DNA of 64,000 bases from Ostreococcus lucimarinus CCE9901 (GCF_000092065.1 NC_009374.1:485134-549133); one strand, 5' to 3'. Positions 10,377 to 21,000 are shown, numbered from the stretch's first letter. The notes: a model not told the origin generated them from the letters alone. Numbers and translations are program-made.

Positions 10377-13300
10377 TCACGCGAAGAGACTGAGCGCTAT
10401 TGGTAGAAAGACGACGCCATTCGCCACGGCGAAGAGCAAAATCACGCACCATTGACTGAAAAAGTACACGCGGAAGTACTCGTACCGCGCGAACGCGCTC
10501 GGGATGACACCAAGGAACGTGGTCACTCCAGCGTTGAACAAAGCGGGAGCGATGGATGCGAAGGCGGCGCCCGCGCGCCGGTCGGAAGAGAAAAACGCGC
10601 GGGACATGTGAGCGATGAATTCATTCACGACACCGGTCGAAATGATCAAGTTCGCCATGGATGCGCCGTTGAGCTTGACATTGAACCGACCCATGGCGCC
10701 GAAGAGCTCAGCTTGTGTGAACGCGAGCGTCGCAGAGGCCACCATAGTCGCTCGAACGTCGCCGCGAAAAGCAACGAACATAATGATTGTGGACGTCACG
10801 AGTCCTATGATGAGCGCTCGCCACGTGTTTGACTTGATGTTCAAGTACTGTTCGTTCATCGCATACAGCGCTACGTCGAATGGGAAGGCTCGGGCACCTC
10901 CTCGCGCGACGATGTCAGAATTCTTCAACGCGCTTCGAGCCTGGCGGATGTGCGCGAGTTTATCGTCAACGTCGAAAACGTCTTCGACGTAAAACAACAG
11001 CCTGGCGCTCGTGACGATTGACGCGTTGCTTCCGAGTGTTGTGAACGCGCGCGAAATTTCGCCGCGCTGACCGCCGGCGAGAAAAGCCGGGAACTCGCGA
11101 ACGAATGCGTCTTCGTTGTAAATCAGTCGATGAGGGCAGTAGCATCGACTTCGCTCGCGGCTCGCGCCTTTGTGGAATTCGCACCGCTTCGATTGCGTCT
11201 GAGGTACGTGTGCTAAGCACTTTACCATGCATGTAAACGTTTGATTCTCGTCGAGCGCGTCCGCAGCGCACGAATCGTAAGGTTCCGCCGCCCTCGTGGC
11301 GTCGTAGTACCAACGCGTGTCGTTCAGCGAACACGAATGCCCGCCCGCAACTCTCGATTCCGCGTATTCGGTGTAGTAAATCATGAAGTTGGTTGACCCG
11401 TGCGTTACGTCGACGTGCGCGACGTCGAGAAAGTCGCGCTCGAGTTCTCGCAACGCCACGGCGTACCGAGCAAAATCGACATTCGAGACGAAGACGAAGA
11501 CAGGATACGTGGCGAATCGATGCTCCATCTCCGCCACGAACGGCGCCATGTAAGAATCGCTCGGTATGACGTCCCGCATTTCGAGTCCAAGGCGTACTGT
11601 TGGAATGCCGGCGATCAAATACACGGCGAAGACACCATACATGGCGAGCACCGCAAGGCGTAACGCCGTGCTTGCGCGTGGTGCAGCAATCAAACGCTCA
11701 CGCCACCGCACAAACGGCTCATACACCGCCGATGAAATCTTCGCAAAGGAAGAGTCGCGACGGAGCGGTGTCGTGCATTCGACGTCTTCTGATACCCTCC
11801 TCGCCTCAGATGCGCTGCGTCGCTCGAGATGTCGATACAGAATGCCAGGGAAAACCAACAACGCGACGATGTAGTTGCATGCCACTGCGCACGCTATTTG
11901 GATACCAAAGTTTCTCACCGCGGGCACCGGCGAAATGGCGCCGAGCAAGAACGCGGCAAAGTTCATCGCGCTGGACAGTGTCACCGATGTACCACCATCG
12001 CGTAAAGTGCGAACGAGTATGTCTTCATTAGAACTTATTGAATCACCGTCAACGAATGAATCTTCAAGTTCTGCCGTAGCCGCCGCGGCGTGCGACGCGA
12101 GCACAAAGAAATCATTCACGCCCAAGCCGAGCGATAAGAACGGCAAAACTTGAAGCGTGATGGCGTTAAATGTCACGCCAGAGATTCGCGAGAGCGCGGC
12201 ACTCAATCCTAAAGACGCCCACGTACTTAAAGCGACTACAGAGACGCCTTCGACAGCTGCTCGAGGGCCACACGCAGCGTTCGGGCTGAGATGGAAATAT
12301 GTCACGACGTAAAAGGCGACGGTGAAGTAACCAATGAAGAGGAGCACGAAGGCGCCCCTCGACGCGGCGGCGATGATATCCTCAGTACTTCGTTGTGACA
12401 TGTAAGCGATTGAAATGTGCTCGTAATTCGCAATTTTGGCGTCGATTTGCGAGAGCCAAAGTGATTCCCAACCCAACAGTAAATCTTCAGCGTCCTCTTT
12501 CGAGAGTTCGCGGCGTTCGTGTGCGGGAACCCAAATCAAAGTCGATGCCGTTGACGCAGATTTGGACGCGCGCTTCGCCGGTGGAGTGACAACACTCGTA
12601 TTCCTACCGCAAACATCGAAACTAGGCGTCGAGAATCCGCTCAGCGTACAAAACTGTACGATTTGTCCGACGTCATCGCGAGCGAAGAGGGACTCGCACG
12701 GTCTCGATCTTCCTCCGCAGTGAAGATCCCCGCAGTGACATTTCGACAAGGCAAAAGTCTCCAAGCTCGCACAACACTCGCTCGCAGCCGTGTAATTACC
12801 CTCGGCGATCAATGGACATTTCGTTTGCAGCGAACGTAGCTTGAATCCACACTCGAAGACGTTTGTCACTGGCGTTGAAGCGCTCAAGTCTTCGTAGTAA
12901 TCGTCTTCGATTCCACTCGTCGAAGACTTGCGTAACGTTTCTCCGTTCGGAAGTCTCACACACTGCGAATCGAACGAAATTCTTGCTATTCCGCACGTAG
13001 TGAACACTTGATTCCCGAGCGCGAACAACGTAGCGTCGCTCATCCACAACGTCTCGACGCACGGATGCTCGCGTAGTCTCGCCATATACTCGCAGCACGT
13101 GGGTGGCTGCTCCGCGTCGCCCTCCGGAACGCAACCGTATTCCAACACCGAAAACAAATTAAACGTTTCTATGCACGAGCAATCTTCCAACGATGGCGTC
13201 CCCGCGCGACAGCCCAACACGTCGACCGCCGACGCCTGCGTCGGCGTAAAAGTCGTTCGCACCACGCCGCGAGCGGCCAACGAGGCGGCGTCGCGCGTTT

Positions 13301-13928
13301 GAAACACCACGCGCATCGCATCTAACCCGTTCGCGTCTTCTCGCAATCCCGAAAACAGTACTTTCGGGGGAGTCGCGAGATTGAACCATTGTTTGCACCC
13401 TCGAGCGAAAGACTGATTGAAATCTTTCTCGAAATCAAATGATGCCACGCTCGGGCGAACCGAGTACGACGCCGCGAACGCATCGTTCTTCTCAGCCCCT
13501 CCCGGCGCGCTCACCGCACCTTCCGCGAAACAATCCAACGGCGTTATTTGAAAACACGGCGTGTGCGGTTCGGAATCGACGTACTTGTAGCAAAAATCGT
13601 GCAGGGTGTACGACCCCGCCGCGGACGGCGCCTCCAAACCGTACATCCAGTCGTGCCAGTCCTTGAGTTCTAAGAACGCCTCCCTCGACGCCAACGTCGG
13701 CGCTCGCTTCGCCGTCACGACGAACGCCTGCGTCCTATAGTCACCGAACGCGTCTTCGTACGTCTTTACCTCCTCCCGCGCTCGCGCGTCGACCCACAAC
13801 TTCAGCGCGTCGACCTCGACCCTTCCCCAGAGCGCGCCGAACCCCCCCGCGAGCGCGCACGCCGCGACCACCGCTCCGCACCGCGGACGCACCGCGCACG
13901 CCGCGACGCACGCTCTTATTTTTTCCAT
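10377..13928 (-). CDS. NPC1 / Patched-like protein with sterol-sensing domain (RND family)
   Basis: A single exon of 1183 aa. One N-terminal membrane segment (about residues 17-36) precedes a large lumenal domain with many cysteines, including a Cys-rich part (about 380-440). A sterol-sensing domain of five membrane segments follows (about 500-680); the typical GLGVNDFFVL block is visible. After another membrane segment comes a second lumenal domain with further cysteine pairs, and a final five-helix RND bundle ends in GVVFLPIALSLF. This is the architecture of Niemann-Pick C1/Patched/dispatched proteins, which move or sense sterols and other lipids at endosomal, vacuolar or surface membranes. 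It is somewhat shorter than human NPC1 and the N-terminal sterol-binding domain is not evident. Orthology to NPC1 rather than another Patched-domain subfamily is uncertain. Confidence 0.85.
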   Translation of the reverse strand: MEKIRACVAACAVRPRCGAVVAACALAGGFGALWGRVEVDALKLWVDARAREEVKTYEDAFGDYRTQAFVVTAKRAPTLASREAFLELKDWHDWMYGLEAPSAAGSYTLHDFCYKYVDSEPHTPCFQITPLDCFAEGAVSAPGGAEKNDAFAASYSVRPSVASFDFEKDFNQSFARGCKQWFNLATPPKVLFSGLREDANGLDAMRVVFQTRDAASLAARGVVRTTFTPTQASAVDVLGCRAGTPSLEDCSCIETFNLFSVLEYGCVPEGDAEQPPTCCEYMARLREHPCVETLWMSDATLFALGNQVFTTCGIARISFDSQCVRLPNGETLRKSSTSGIEDDYYEDLSASTPVTNVFECGFKLRSLQTKCPLIAEGNYTAASECCASLETFALSKCHCGDLHCGGRSRPCESLFARDDVGQIVQFCTLSGFSTPSFDVCGRNTSVVTPPAKRASKSASTASTLIWVPAHERRELSKEDAEDLLLGWESLWLSQIDAKIANYEHISIAYMSQRSTEDIIAAASRGAFVLLFIGYFTVAFYVVTYFHLSPNAACGPRAAVEGVSVVALSTWASLGLSAALSRISGVTFNAITLQVLPFLSLGLGVNDFFVLASHAAAATAELEDSFVDGDSISSNEDILVRTLRDGGTSVTLSSAMNFAAFLLGAISPVPAVRNFGIQIACAVACNYIVALLVFPGILYRHLERRSASEARRVSEDVECTTPLRRDSSFAKISSAVYEPFVRWRERLIAAPRASTALRLAVLAMYGVFAVYLIAGIPTVRLGLEMRDVIPSDSYMAPFVAEMEHRFATYPVFVFVSNVDFARYAVALRELERDFLDVAHVDVTHGSTNFMIYYTEYAESRVAGGHSCSLNDTRWYYDATRAAEPYDSCAADALDENQTFTCMVKCLAHVPQTQSKRCEFHKGASRERSRCYCPHRLIYNEDAFVREFPAFLAGGQRGEISRAFTTLGSNASIVTSARLLFYVEDVFDVDDKLAHIRQARSALKNSDIVARGGARAFPFDVALYAMNEQYLNIKSNTWRALIIGLVTSTIIMFVAFRGDVRATMVASATLAFTQAELFGAMGRFNVKLNGASMANLIISTGVVNEFIAHMSRAFFSSDRRAGAAFASIAPALFNAGVTTFLGVIPSAFARYEYFRVYFFSQWCVILLFAVANGVVFLPIALSLFA

Positions 13929-14252
13929 CGCCCTCGCGCGCTCCTAGCGCGTCGCGCGCGTCGTCGTGTGCCGAAAACGGTCGAGAACGTCGAGAGAGCC
14001 ATGTGTCGGTTCTTGTCCTCTCTCGGCCAACACTAAAATCTACAGCGCAACTTTTGCTACGCGGCACATCGACGCGCGACGCGCGACGCGCGAACGCGAA
14101 CGCGAACGCGACGCGACGCGAAATAACGTCGACGGTGACGTCGACGTGACCGCGCGCGACGCGCGCGACGTCGACGAACGAACGAACGAACGAACGAACG
14201 AACGAACGAACGAACGAACGAACGAACGATCGTCGAGCCAACACCCGGCGCG
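13929..14252. other. Gap between the NPC1-like and SNARE genes
   Basis: 324 bp of divergent promoter region. It contains imperfect GCGAAC/GACGCG repeats (about 14080-14130) and the (CGAA)n microsatellite. No TATA box or RNA gene recognised. Confidence 0.6.
14175..14229 (+). repeat. (CGAA)n microsatellite in the leader of the SNARE gene
   Basis: A perfect tetranucleotide repeat, CGAA, of nearly 14 units, ending 23 bp before the ATG of the Vti1-like SNARE. It sits in the divergent gap between this gene and the NPC1-like gene. Such repeats change length easily. Confidence 0.97.
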
Positions 14253-14750
14253 ATGTCGGGACGAGAGCGCGATGCGCTGCTCGGGAACGACGCCGAACGC
14301 GCGCGGAGGAAGACGGCGATCGAAGGCGTGGAGCGGTCGAGCGCGAACGCGGATCGGTTGGAGCAAACGGCGCGGACAGCGATGGAGAGCGCGCAGACTG
14401 GAGAAAACATTATGAGCAAGCTGCACGATCAGCGGGAGAAGATTTTGAGCGCGCGCGCGAGCGCGGGGCACATGGAGCGGGATATGGATAAGAGTGAAAA
14501 GCGCATGACGCAGCTCGGATGCGAAAAGTGCATGCAGCGGTGGGCGTTTTGTGTTTTAGTGTTGCTCGTGTTGACGGGATTGAGTTTTCTGTTGTGGTAT
14601 AAACTCAAGCATCGGGACGAAGATAAGGCGCGTCGAGAGGCCGAGGAGGACGAGGCGTTGGCGATGTTGGCGTCGAAAGTGACGTCCACGGTGAACGATT
14701 CGTTGGCGCACATGGGACGGGTCCCGCGGCGACTGTTGGGGACGAGATAG
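14253..14750 (+). CDS. Vti1-like Qb-SNARE, short form with lumenal tail
   Basis: 165 aa. Residues about 27-88 form a Qb-SNARE motif, with heptads running from VERSSANADRLEQTA to DKSEKRMTQL and a central HDQREKILSAR that corresponds to the zero-layer region of plant VTI11. A membrane anchor lies at about residues 97-116. Two features are unusual. The Habc three-helix domain that normally precedes the motif is absent, leaving only about 26 residues. Also, a charged 49-residue tail follows the anchor, whereas tail-anchored SNAREs usually end within a few residues. Vti1 SNAREs act in Golgi-endosome-vacuole fusion. The 5' leader contains a (CGAA)n microsatellite ending 24 bp before the ATG. An upstream exon encoding Habc cannot be excluded, but none was seen. 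Confidence 0.7.
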   Translation: MSGRERDALLGNDAERARRKTAIEGVERSSANADRLEQTARTAMESAQTGENIMSKLHDQREKILSARASAGHMERDMDKSEKRMTQLGCEKCMQRWAFCVLVLLVLTGLSFLLWYKLKHRDEDKARREAEEDEALAMLASKVTSTVNDSLAHMGRVPRRLLGTR

Positions 14751-14811
14751 CAAAACTTTGTTTGTTCATAGAAAAATGTATGTAGACTACACCGCGACGA
14801 CCGCGTCGCGA

Positions 14812-15423
14812 TCACGAGAACCCGACCGATTTCCACCCATACTTACTCAGCGCCAACCGCAGCGTCTTGATGCGCTTGCGATTCGCGTCGCCGTCGCTCT
14901 GTCCCAAACGCGAAGCGCTCCTGTAGTCTACGCGCGACTTCGAGTTGCCCACATCCTTCGGGAACCAAAACTCCACGTCGTCCACGAACCCAAATATTTT
15001 ACTCTTGTACTCCAACCGCAAGTAATCATCCGTTCGCTCGACGATCGTCGGCGTGAATCCATCGCAATCCGTCGTCAGCGTGACGTCGACGAGCTCCTGC
15101 ATCGCCTCGCTCGTCGTCTTCGCCGCGCCGCCGCGCGCGATTTTCTCCTCGTCGTTGTACGTCCACGCCGGAATGTAGTGCAGCGTGTCGTTGAACTCGT
15201 CCGCCGTGCCGACGCAGTTCGGCGTCGACGGGCAGAGCGCGAGGCCGGTCGAGACGCCGTTGAACGACCCCACGCCCAACCCGGGACGCTCGCCCTCAAA
15301 GTTTAACAGCGAACCGACGAGCACGGGGGCGGCGACGCCGCGCAGGACGAAGCGACGGGACTGCTCGGGCGCGCGTTGGGCGCTGGCGCGAACGCACGGG
15401 CGAGCGGAGGCGCGCGCGAGCAT
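14812..15423 (-). CDS. DUF1499 protein, plastid/thylakoid-targeted
   Basis: 203 aa from the Met at 15423. The N-terminus is a transit peptide rich in Arg and Ala, followed by a twin-arginine-like segment QSRRFVLRGVAAPVLVGSLL, which would fit Tat export to the thylakoid lumen. The mature part has the family signatures LCPSTPNCVGT, a central stretch around LHYIPAWTY, and YLRLEYKSKIFGFVDDVEFW. DUF1499 proteins are widespread in cyanobacteria and plastids, but their biochemical role is not established. The gene converges with the SNARE gene (61 bp between stops) and lies 96 bp downstream of the kinase stop on the same strand. A Met 22 codons upstream is also in frame. Confidence 0.8.
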   Translation of the reverse strand: MLARASARPCVRASAQRAPEQSRRFVLRGVAAPVLVGSLLNFEGERPGLGVGSFNGVSTGLALCPSTPNCVGTADEFNDTLHYIPAWTYNDEEKIARGGAAKTTSEAMQELVDVTLTTDCDGFTPTIVERTDDYLRLEYKSKIFGFVDDVEFWFPKDVGNSKSRVDYRSASRLGQSDGDANRKRIKTLRLALSKYGWKSVGFS

Positions 15424-15519
15424 CGTGCGCGCGGGCGAGTGGCTACTTTGTGATTTTATGATACAACGACGACGCGCGACGCGAGCCACGGCGCGAGCGA
15501 TGGTGCGGCTTCGACGGAG

Positions 15520-18036
15520 CTACGGCATGAGCGATGGTGCGGCCTCGACGGCGCGCTTCTTGGACTCGATCACGAGACGCTTTTCGGCGAAGAACATGCG
15601 CTCGAGCTCGGGGGCGATGTCTTCCATCGTGGGACGCTCGAGGGCGTCGGCGCGCCAACATCGAGCGATGACGGCGATGTATTCTTCGGGAAGACGCACG
15701 GCGAACTTTGAGGCGTCATCGAGCGACGGACGCTCGCCGCGAAGTAGAGCGGCGACGATTTGCATCGGTGATAAACCGCTGAAGGGATCTTCGCGCGTGA
15801 GACACTCCCACATGACGACGGCGAAACTGTACACGTCAACGGCGGTCGTGTACCGAGGCTGGCCTTCGAGGAGTTCGGGAGCCATGAACTGGTACGTGCC
15901 GACGAGCGACATCATGCCGCCGCTCGTCGACGCGCCGGTGTGAAATTTCGACAACCCAAAATCTCCGAGTTTTATGGATCCGCCGTCGTCGATGAACAAG
16001 TTTCCAGACTTGACGTCGCGGTGGATGATGTCCGAAGCGTGCAAATACACCAAGCCTTTCGCGGCCTCGCTCATCCATTTCAGAACCTTAAACGCCGAAA
16101 GGGTCTTGTTCGGGTTGTGCAGGTACGCGTATAGCGATCCTTTGTCGCAGTAGTCCATGATGATGCATAGATTCGGCGGTGCTGTGGATGCGCCGATGAA
16201 TTGCACGATGTGACGATGTCGCAAACGCGTGAGGAAAGAAAGCTCGCGCTTGAACTCAGCCAAACCGCGCTCGTCGCTCACGTCGCTCAGCACGCACAAT
16301 CGCTTGATGGCAACGTCTGTTCCTCTATACTTACCGCGGAATACTTCGCCAAACGCGCCGCGACCGATTTGTCGACCAAACTCTAAATGGTCGAGTGGAA
16401 TCTCTTCAAAGTCGTTTTGTCGCGACGACGGTGTGGTCATCGGGCTTCGCGGCGGCTTTTGCGGCGCCAAAGGCGATGGCGTCGACTGCGGCGAACGTTT
16501 GCTTTCGCTCTCGTCTAAAGCATCGGTGAGCGTGCGCACGGCGAACGGATCGACGTACGTCGAAGCAGACGCTGGCCCGCTTTGAAGCGGCGTGAACTCG
16601 AGCGGCGCCGCAAACGCGTCCAAATCAAAATCGCTGGGTTTTCGACGATGACCGGGGCGCGCGCCCAAATCGAGCGGCGGCGCCAAGCCGAACGGATTAT
16701 AATGCTCGTTGTCATCATTGTCGTCGAACTTGATCAGAGGCGGAATCTCCCCCACGGCGATTATCTGCGGCGCCTGCGCCGCCAGATCGGCGTCCATCAA
16801 GTTTTCAAACGTCGGATCCAACACGTGTTTCTTAGCCGGCGCGTTGGCGCTTAAAATCTCCTTAATATCCGTCTCCTTCTCTAAGAACTTTGGTTCCGTT
16901 TCACCGAGCGTATGCACGATTTCCTGCCTCAGGAACGCCTTGCGTAACGCCACGCGAAAGCATTCTCGCAACGCGACGTGCTCGGCGCGAAACTTTTCGT
17001 TGTCACCTTCGGACAACCTATTCTCTTCCGCCAACGTCGCCGCAACGAAGAGCGCAGCGGCGTACGCTAAATCCGCCTCGCGCAACGCCAACCGCGCGAC
17101 GAAACCGATGAGATCGGTCCATTGGAACTTGTCGAATTCGTTCGTCGTCGCCGCGACGGCTTCGGGCAAGTGTCGCGCGGCGAGCTCGACGACTCGTCTC
17201 GCTTTTCCCGCCACCGCGATGAGCGCGCACAAACTGACCGAGGAAATTGGATCGTGCATCCCGATATCATCGTCCTCAAGCGTCTCCACGCGTGCGTCCA
17301 CGGAGTAATTGTTCTCAAACGCCACGAAGAAGCGATGAAACTTACTCTTCGCTCGAATCATCGCCGCGTACGGCGCCACCAGCCCCGCGCACGCGTCGAA
17401 CCCTTCGCGCTCGTAAAACCCCAAACCCTTCGTAAACTCCGCACTCGCCTTGCGTCTCGCCCCTCCGAGCGCCCCGAAATCGCTCGAATACGCCTCCAAA
17501 GGCTCATCCATCAATTTTTCTCGCCACGCGTACGTCGGATGCAAAATCGACGAGCTCCCGTGTTGCTGCAACGCGTGCACCACTCCACACATCCGCAGCG
17601 CCGACACCGAGCTTCGCAACACATCCACTCTCGCCAACGATTTCAGCATCATCTCTATGTTCTCACTCCGTCGCGTCGCGTCTTCGCACCACGTCGCTCG
17701 CACCAATCGTTCGACGTGCCGTCGCTTCGGCGCTCGTCCCTCGCTCGAGTGCATCGTCGCCTTCACGCACGAGTACTCGATCGGCGTCAGGCTCCGCATG
17801 TACGACTGGAACTTTTCATTGAACGTGCCGACGTCGTCCGCGAACGACGGCGTCGGCGTCAGCGCGCCGCTGAAACTCGACGCGCTTTCGTGATGATGAT
17901 GTTGGTGACTCAAACTCGTCGTCGCGCCGTCGCTCGACCGCGTCGGCGCGCGCGCGACGTCGCCGCGATCGCCGACGGCGTCGCTCGCGCCGTCGGTGCC
18001 CTCGCGCGCGTCGAAGACGCGCTCGGCGCGCGACAT
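15520..18036 (-). CDS. Raf-like (TKL) serine/threonine protein kinase, MAPKKK type
   Basis: 838 aa from the Met at 18036. Residues 1-540 have no domain I recognise; they include a His-rich run and segments that look helical. The kinase domain begins near residue 545 with the glycine loop GRGAFGEVFRG. It continues with the VAIK lysine, the catalytic loop IIHRDVKSGN, the LGDFGLSKF magnesium loop, GTYQFMAPELLEG, DVYSFAVVMWE, and ends near 815. The HRDVKSGN and GTYxxMAPE forms and the PF-x-G-L-S-P-M-Q segment match plant Raf-like MAPKKKs of the CTR1/EDR1 group. All catalytic residues are present. The start is only 43 bp from the divergent MMS19 start. Earlier in-frame codons would run into MMS19, so 18036 is preferred. 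Confidence 0.88.
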   Translation of the reverse strand: MSRAERVFDAREGTDGASDAVGDRGDVARAPTRSSDGATTSLSHQHHHHESASSFSGALTPTPSFADDVGTFNEKFQSYMRSLTPIEYSCVKATMHSSEGRAPKRRHVERLVRATWCEDATRRSENIEMMLKSLARVDVLRSSVSALRMCGVVHALQQHGSSSILHPTYAWREKLMDEPLEAYSSDFGALGGARRKASAEFTKGLGFYEREGFDACAGLVAPYAAMIRAKSKFHRFFVAFENNYSVDARVETLEDDDIGMHDPISSVSLCALIAVAGKARRVVELAARHLPEAVAATTNEFDKFQWTDLIGFVARLALREADLAYAAALFVAATLAEENRLSEGDNEKFRAEHVALRECFRVALRKAFLRQEIVHTLGETEPKFLEKETDIKEILSANAPAKKHVLDPTFENLMDADLAAQAPQIIAVGEIPPLIKFDDNDDNEHYNPFGLAPPLDLGARPGHRRKPSDFDLDAFAAPLEFTPLQSGPASASTYVDPFAVRTLTDALDESESKRSPQSTPSPLAPQKPPRSPMTTPSSRQNDFEEIPLDHLEFGRQIGRGAFGEVFRGKYRGTDVAIKRLCVLSDVSDERGLAEFKRELSFLTRLRHRHIVQFIGASTAPPNLCIIMDYCDKGSLYAYLHNPNKTLSAFKVLKWMSEAAKGLVYLHASDIIHRDVKSGNLFIDDGGSIKLGDFGLSKFHTGASTSGGMMSLVGTYQFMAPELLEGQPRYTTAVDVYSFAVVMWECLTREDPFSGLSPMQIVAALLRGERPSLDDASKFAVRLPEEYIAVIARCWRADALERPTMEDIAPELERMFFAEKRLVIESKKRAVEAAPSLMP

Positions 18037-18079
18037 GACGACGCCGTCGCCGCAGATTGCGACGCTCCGGCGTCGAACA
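18037..18079. promoter_or_regulatory. 43-bp divergent promoter gap, kinase / MMS19
   Basis: Only 43 bp separate the start codons of the Raf-like kinase (minus) and MMS19 (plus). Both 5' UTRs and core promoters must overlap the opposite coding regions or lie within them. No TATA box is seen. Confidence 0.6.
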
Positions 18080-21000
18080 ATGGCGACGCGCGACGCCCTC
18101 GCGGCGTTCTGCGCCGCGTCGGCGCGCGACGACGACGCGACATCGCTCGCGGACGACGTCGCGCTCGCCGAGATCGCGCGCGCGATCGCGGACGGCGCGC
18201 GCGCGGTTTTAGACGTCGTCGTCGACCTGGAAGGATTTCTCACAGCGACCGAGCCAAAGCCGCGGGCGCGGGCGACGGAAATCCTCGCGCACGTCGCCGA
18301 AGAGTGCGCGATGACGCTGGATGATCGCGCGGTGCGCACGCTGAGCGCGTTCTTCGCGTCGAGGTTGAGCGATTTCGCGTCGACGGCGAGCGCGGCGCGC
18401 GGCGCCGAGGCGTTGGTGAAGCGAGCGAACGCGGAGGCGATCGAAGCGACGTCGAGGGCACTTTTCGCGGAGTGCGACGTGCAGGGGTTGAGACAAAGCG
18501 ATAGGGAAGCGTGCGTGCGGTTGGCGATCGAAATGCTGCGGAGTGCGCACGCTGGGGCGTGCGCGCGCGGGGCGGGGGACGGGGAGCCGAACGAGGCGTT
18601 GGCGAGAATAATCGGCGCGTTCGATGGGGAGAAGGATCCTAGGTGCGTGTTGGGATTGTGTGAGGTGTGGACATTGTTGCCAGGGGCGTTTGAGCGGTTC
18701 GGGGAGGGTGGAAAGGCGGTGTACGAGGAGAATGCGGAGGAATTGTACGACGTCGCGGCGAGTTACTTTCCAGTGAGTTTCAAGCCGCCGAGAGGGGATT
18801 CGATTAAGATTTCTCGTCGCCAACTCGCGGAGGCGGTCGAACGCGCGATGACGGCGTCACCAACATTCGCACCGTGGGCCGTCGCGCACGCGTTGGAGAG
18901 TTTGAACCCTGAACTAGGTCCGGGGAAGATGGCGGACGCCGCGCGCGCGGTTCGCGCGATGGGCGAACGTTTCGGCGCGAGCGTCATGGAAGAATACATG
19001 GGTATCGTTTGGCAAGCCATGCGCGCCGCATTGGCGCATCCCAACGCGACGAAGATGGAAGAAGACGACGACGTGCAGGCGACGACGCCGATGGCGGTGA
19101 TGACGACGATGTTTGCCAGCGAATTCACTCGCGGCACGCTCGCGCGCGCGGCGTTGACGGATCAATGCGTGCGCGACGCCGAAGTGACTTTGCGTCGCAT
19201 GGCGAACGACAGCTCGTCGGATGACGTCGACGGCGCGTGCGCGATGGAGACCTCAGACGAGGGGTGCTGTGGCGGTGGTTGCGGCGGTGGGAGTAAGTCG
19301 TCCGGCGAAGAAGCGGCGAGGGGAAAACTCGTCGTTGCGACGGCGAGTCGCGTGCTCGGTGCGGTTGCCGCGGCGACCCCCACACTCGCGCATGATGTCA
19401 TACACGGCACTTTAAAGTCACTTCTCGACGCCGCGAAGATTCCACGCGAAATAGATGGACTTCATTCGTCCAAAGCGGCGTACTTGGCTCTCATTCTTGC
19501 CACGCCCGCGCTCGGCGGCGCGTTGGATTGCTGCGAACGGAACGCCGAATCAAGTGTGCACATGAGCGTCTTGGACGATGAAAGTGAACGGTTGGTGGGG
19601 CTGTTTGCCGACGCAGCGCTGGGAAAGATCGAATCCCCGAGCTTTGACGAAGGCATCGTTTTAGGTTTAGCAGGATTGCACATGTTGTGCAAGTTTCCAT
19701 ACAGATTCGGTCTGGCGAGCGCTGAGTCGCGAGTCGCCGTGGCGAGCAAGCTATTCGATGCGATGATGGCGCAACACGTAAACGAGTCCGAGGCCGATAT
19801 CGAAGTGCGCATTGAGCGTTCGATCGATGCGCTCGTCGCCGCAGCGAGCGGTGCGGACGCAAAACTCGTTGACGCGATGTCGACGGGCGCCGTCGCTCTC
19901 CTTGCAGACAAAGTGACAGTTACGAATTTGCAAACCGTCGAAGCGACGCGAGCGATTCGTGCCCTCTGCGCCCTCGCGGCAGTAAATCAGATGATTCGAA
20001 ACGACGTCGCGCGATTGTTTTGCGGCGTTGTGCGTGATGCTATCGAGATTGGTTCGCCGAATGCCGAGGATCTGGTGTCCGCGATGTGCCGCGACGACGA
20101 CGGTGTACTGACGCGGTTTGTTTCATCCGACGAAGCACAGCGAGCGTGCGCCGATCTCACCACATTTTGTCTCGCGCGTGATCCTGCCACAACTGCAGAG
20201 TCCACCGTGCGCGTCGTCGCGAGCGCGGTGGCGAATTGTGACGACGCGACGCAAGCGCGATTCGCCGCCGAAGCCGTCGCGCTCTCGCGCGAAAAGCCGC
20301 TGATGGCTTGCGCGGTGATTTGTGGACTACGACCGCAAGCGGCGTTCGAAGCGACACACATGGTGGCCGCTCTCGACGAATTAACGCGCTCGCGCGGCGA
20401 CCGAGGATTCTCGATGTTCGTCGCCGCCGCCGTCGGTTCGGCGACGCACAAATTCCCGAGCGTGGACTTCGCGCCACCTATGGAAGACTTGACGGACGAG
20501 CGCACGACTTTCGTTCTCGGTGCGTGCTTGCGCGCGCGAGCGATGCGTCGAGACGATTCGTCGCCATCTGATGCGCTGGTTTCGTGTCTCGTTCGCGCTC
20601 TCGACGACAGTTCGTCGCCTGAAGCGTCGAGAGGCGCGGCGATGGCGTTGAGCATGGCTGTGGGATTCAGCGCTGCGCATCGCGACATCGGGCTAGGTTT
20701 GAAGTCTTCGACTCACGCGAGCGAAAAGTTCCTCGCGTGTCAACGTTTCTTCACGAAAGTTGCGCCGACTTTGATCAAGGGCGCGTACGAAGCCGTGGGC
20801 GCGAAGCGCTTGTCGAGATCTTACGCAGTCGTCAAGCTCGCCAGCGGCGTCGCCCCATCCGTGGCACTCAGTTCGCAGTTCAACCTGTTCCCGCTGTTAC
20901 CAGACGTGTTACACGCACTCACCGTCGGTACGCTCGCCGGTGACGACGACGCCGTGCGCGCGGCGCTCCTCCTCGTCGGCGCGCGACTCGCCGAGCCCGC

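Noticed and set aside
10309-10452. N-terminal extension of shikimate kinase to the Met at 10452
   Set aside because: It would overlap the end of the NPC1-like gene, and the Met at 10308 starts a typical transit peptide.
14161-14244. Antisense ORF with repeating SFVR, suggestive of a repeat protein
   Set aside because: It is simply the translation of the (CGAA)n microsatellite, which reads the same in all frames of one strand.
17122-18324. Plus-strand ORF of 400 aa over the kinase gene
   Set aside because: Antisense to the conserved kinase gene; Arg/His-rich with no domain.
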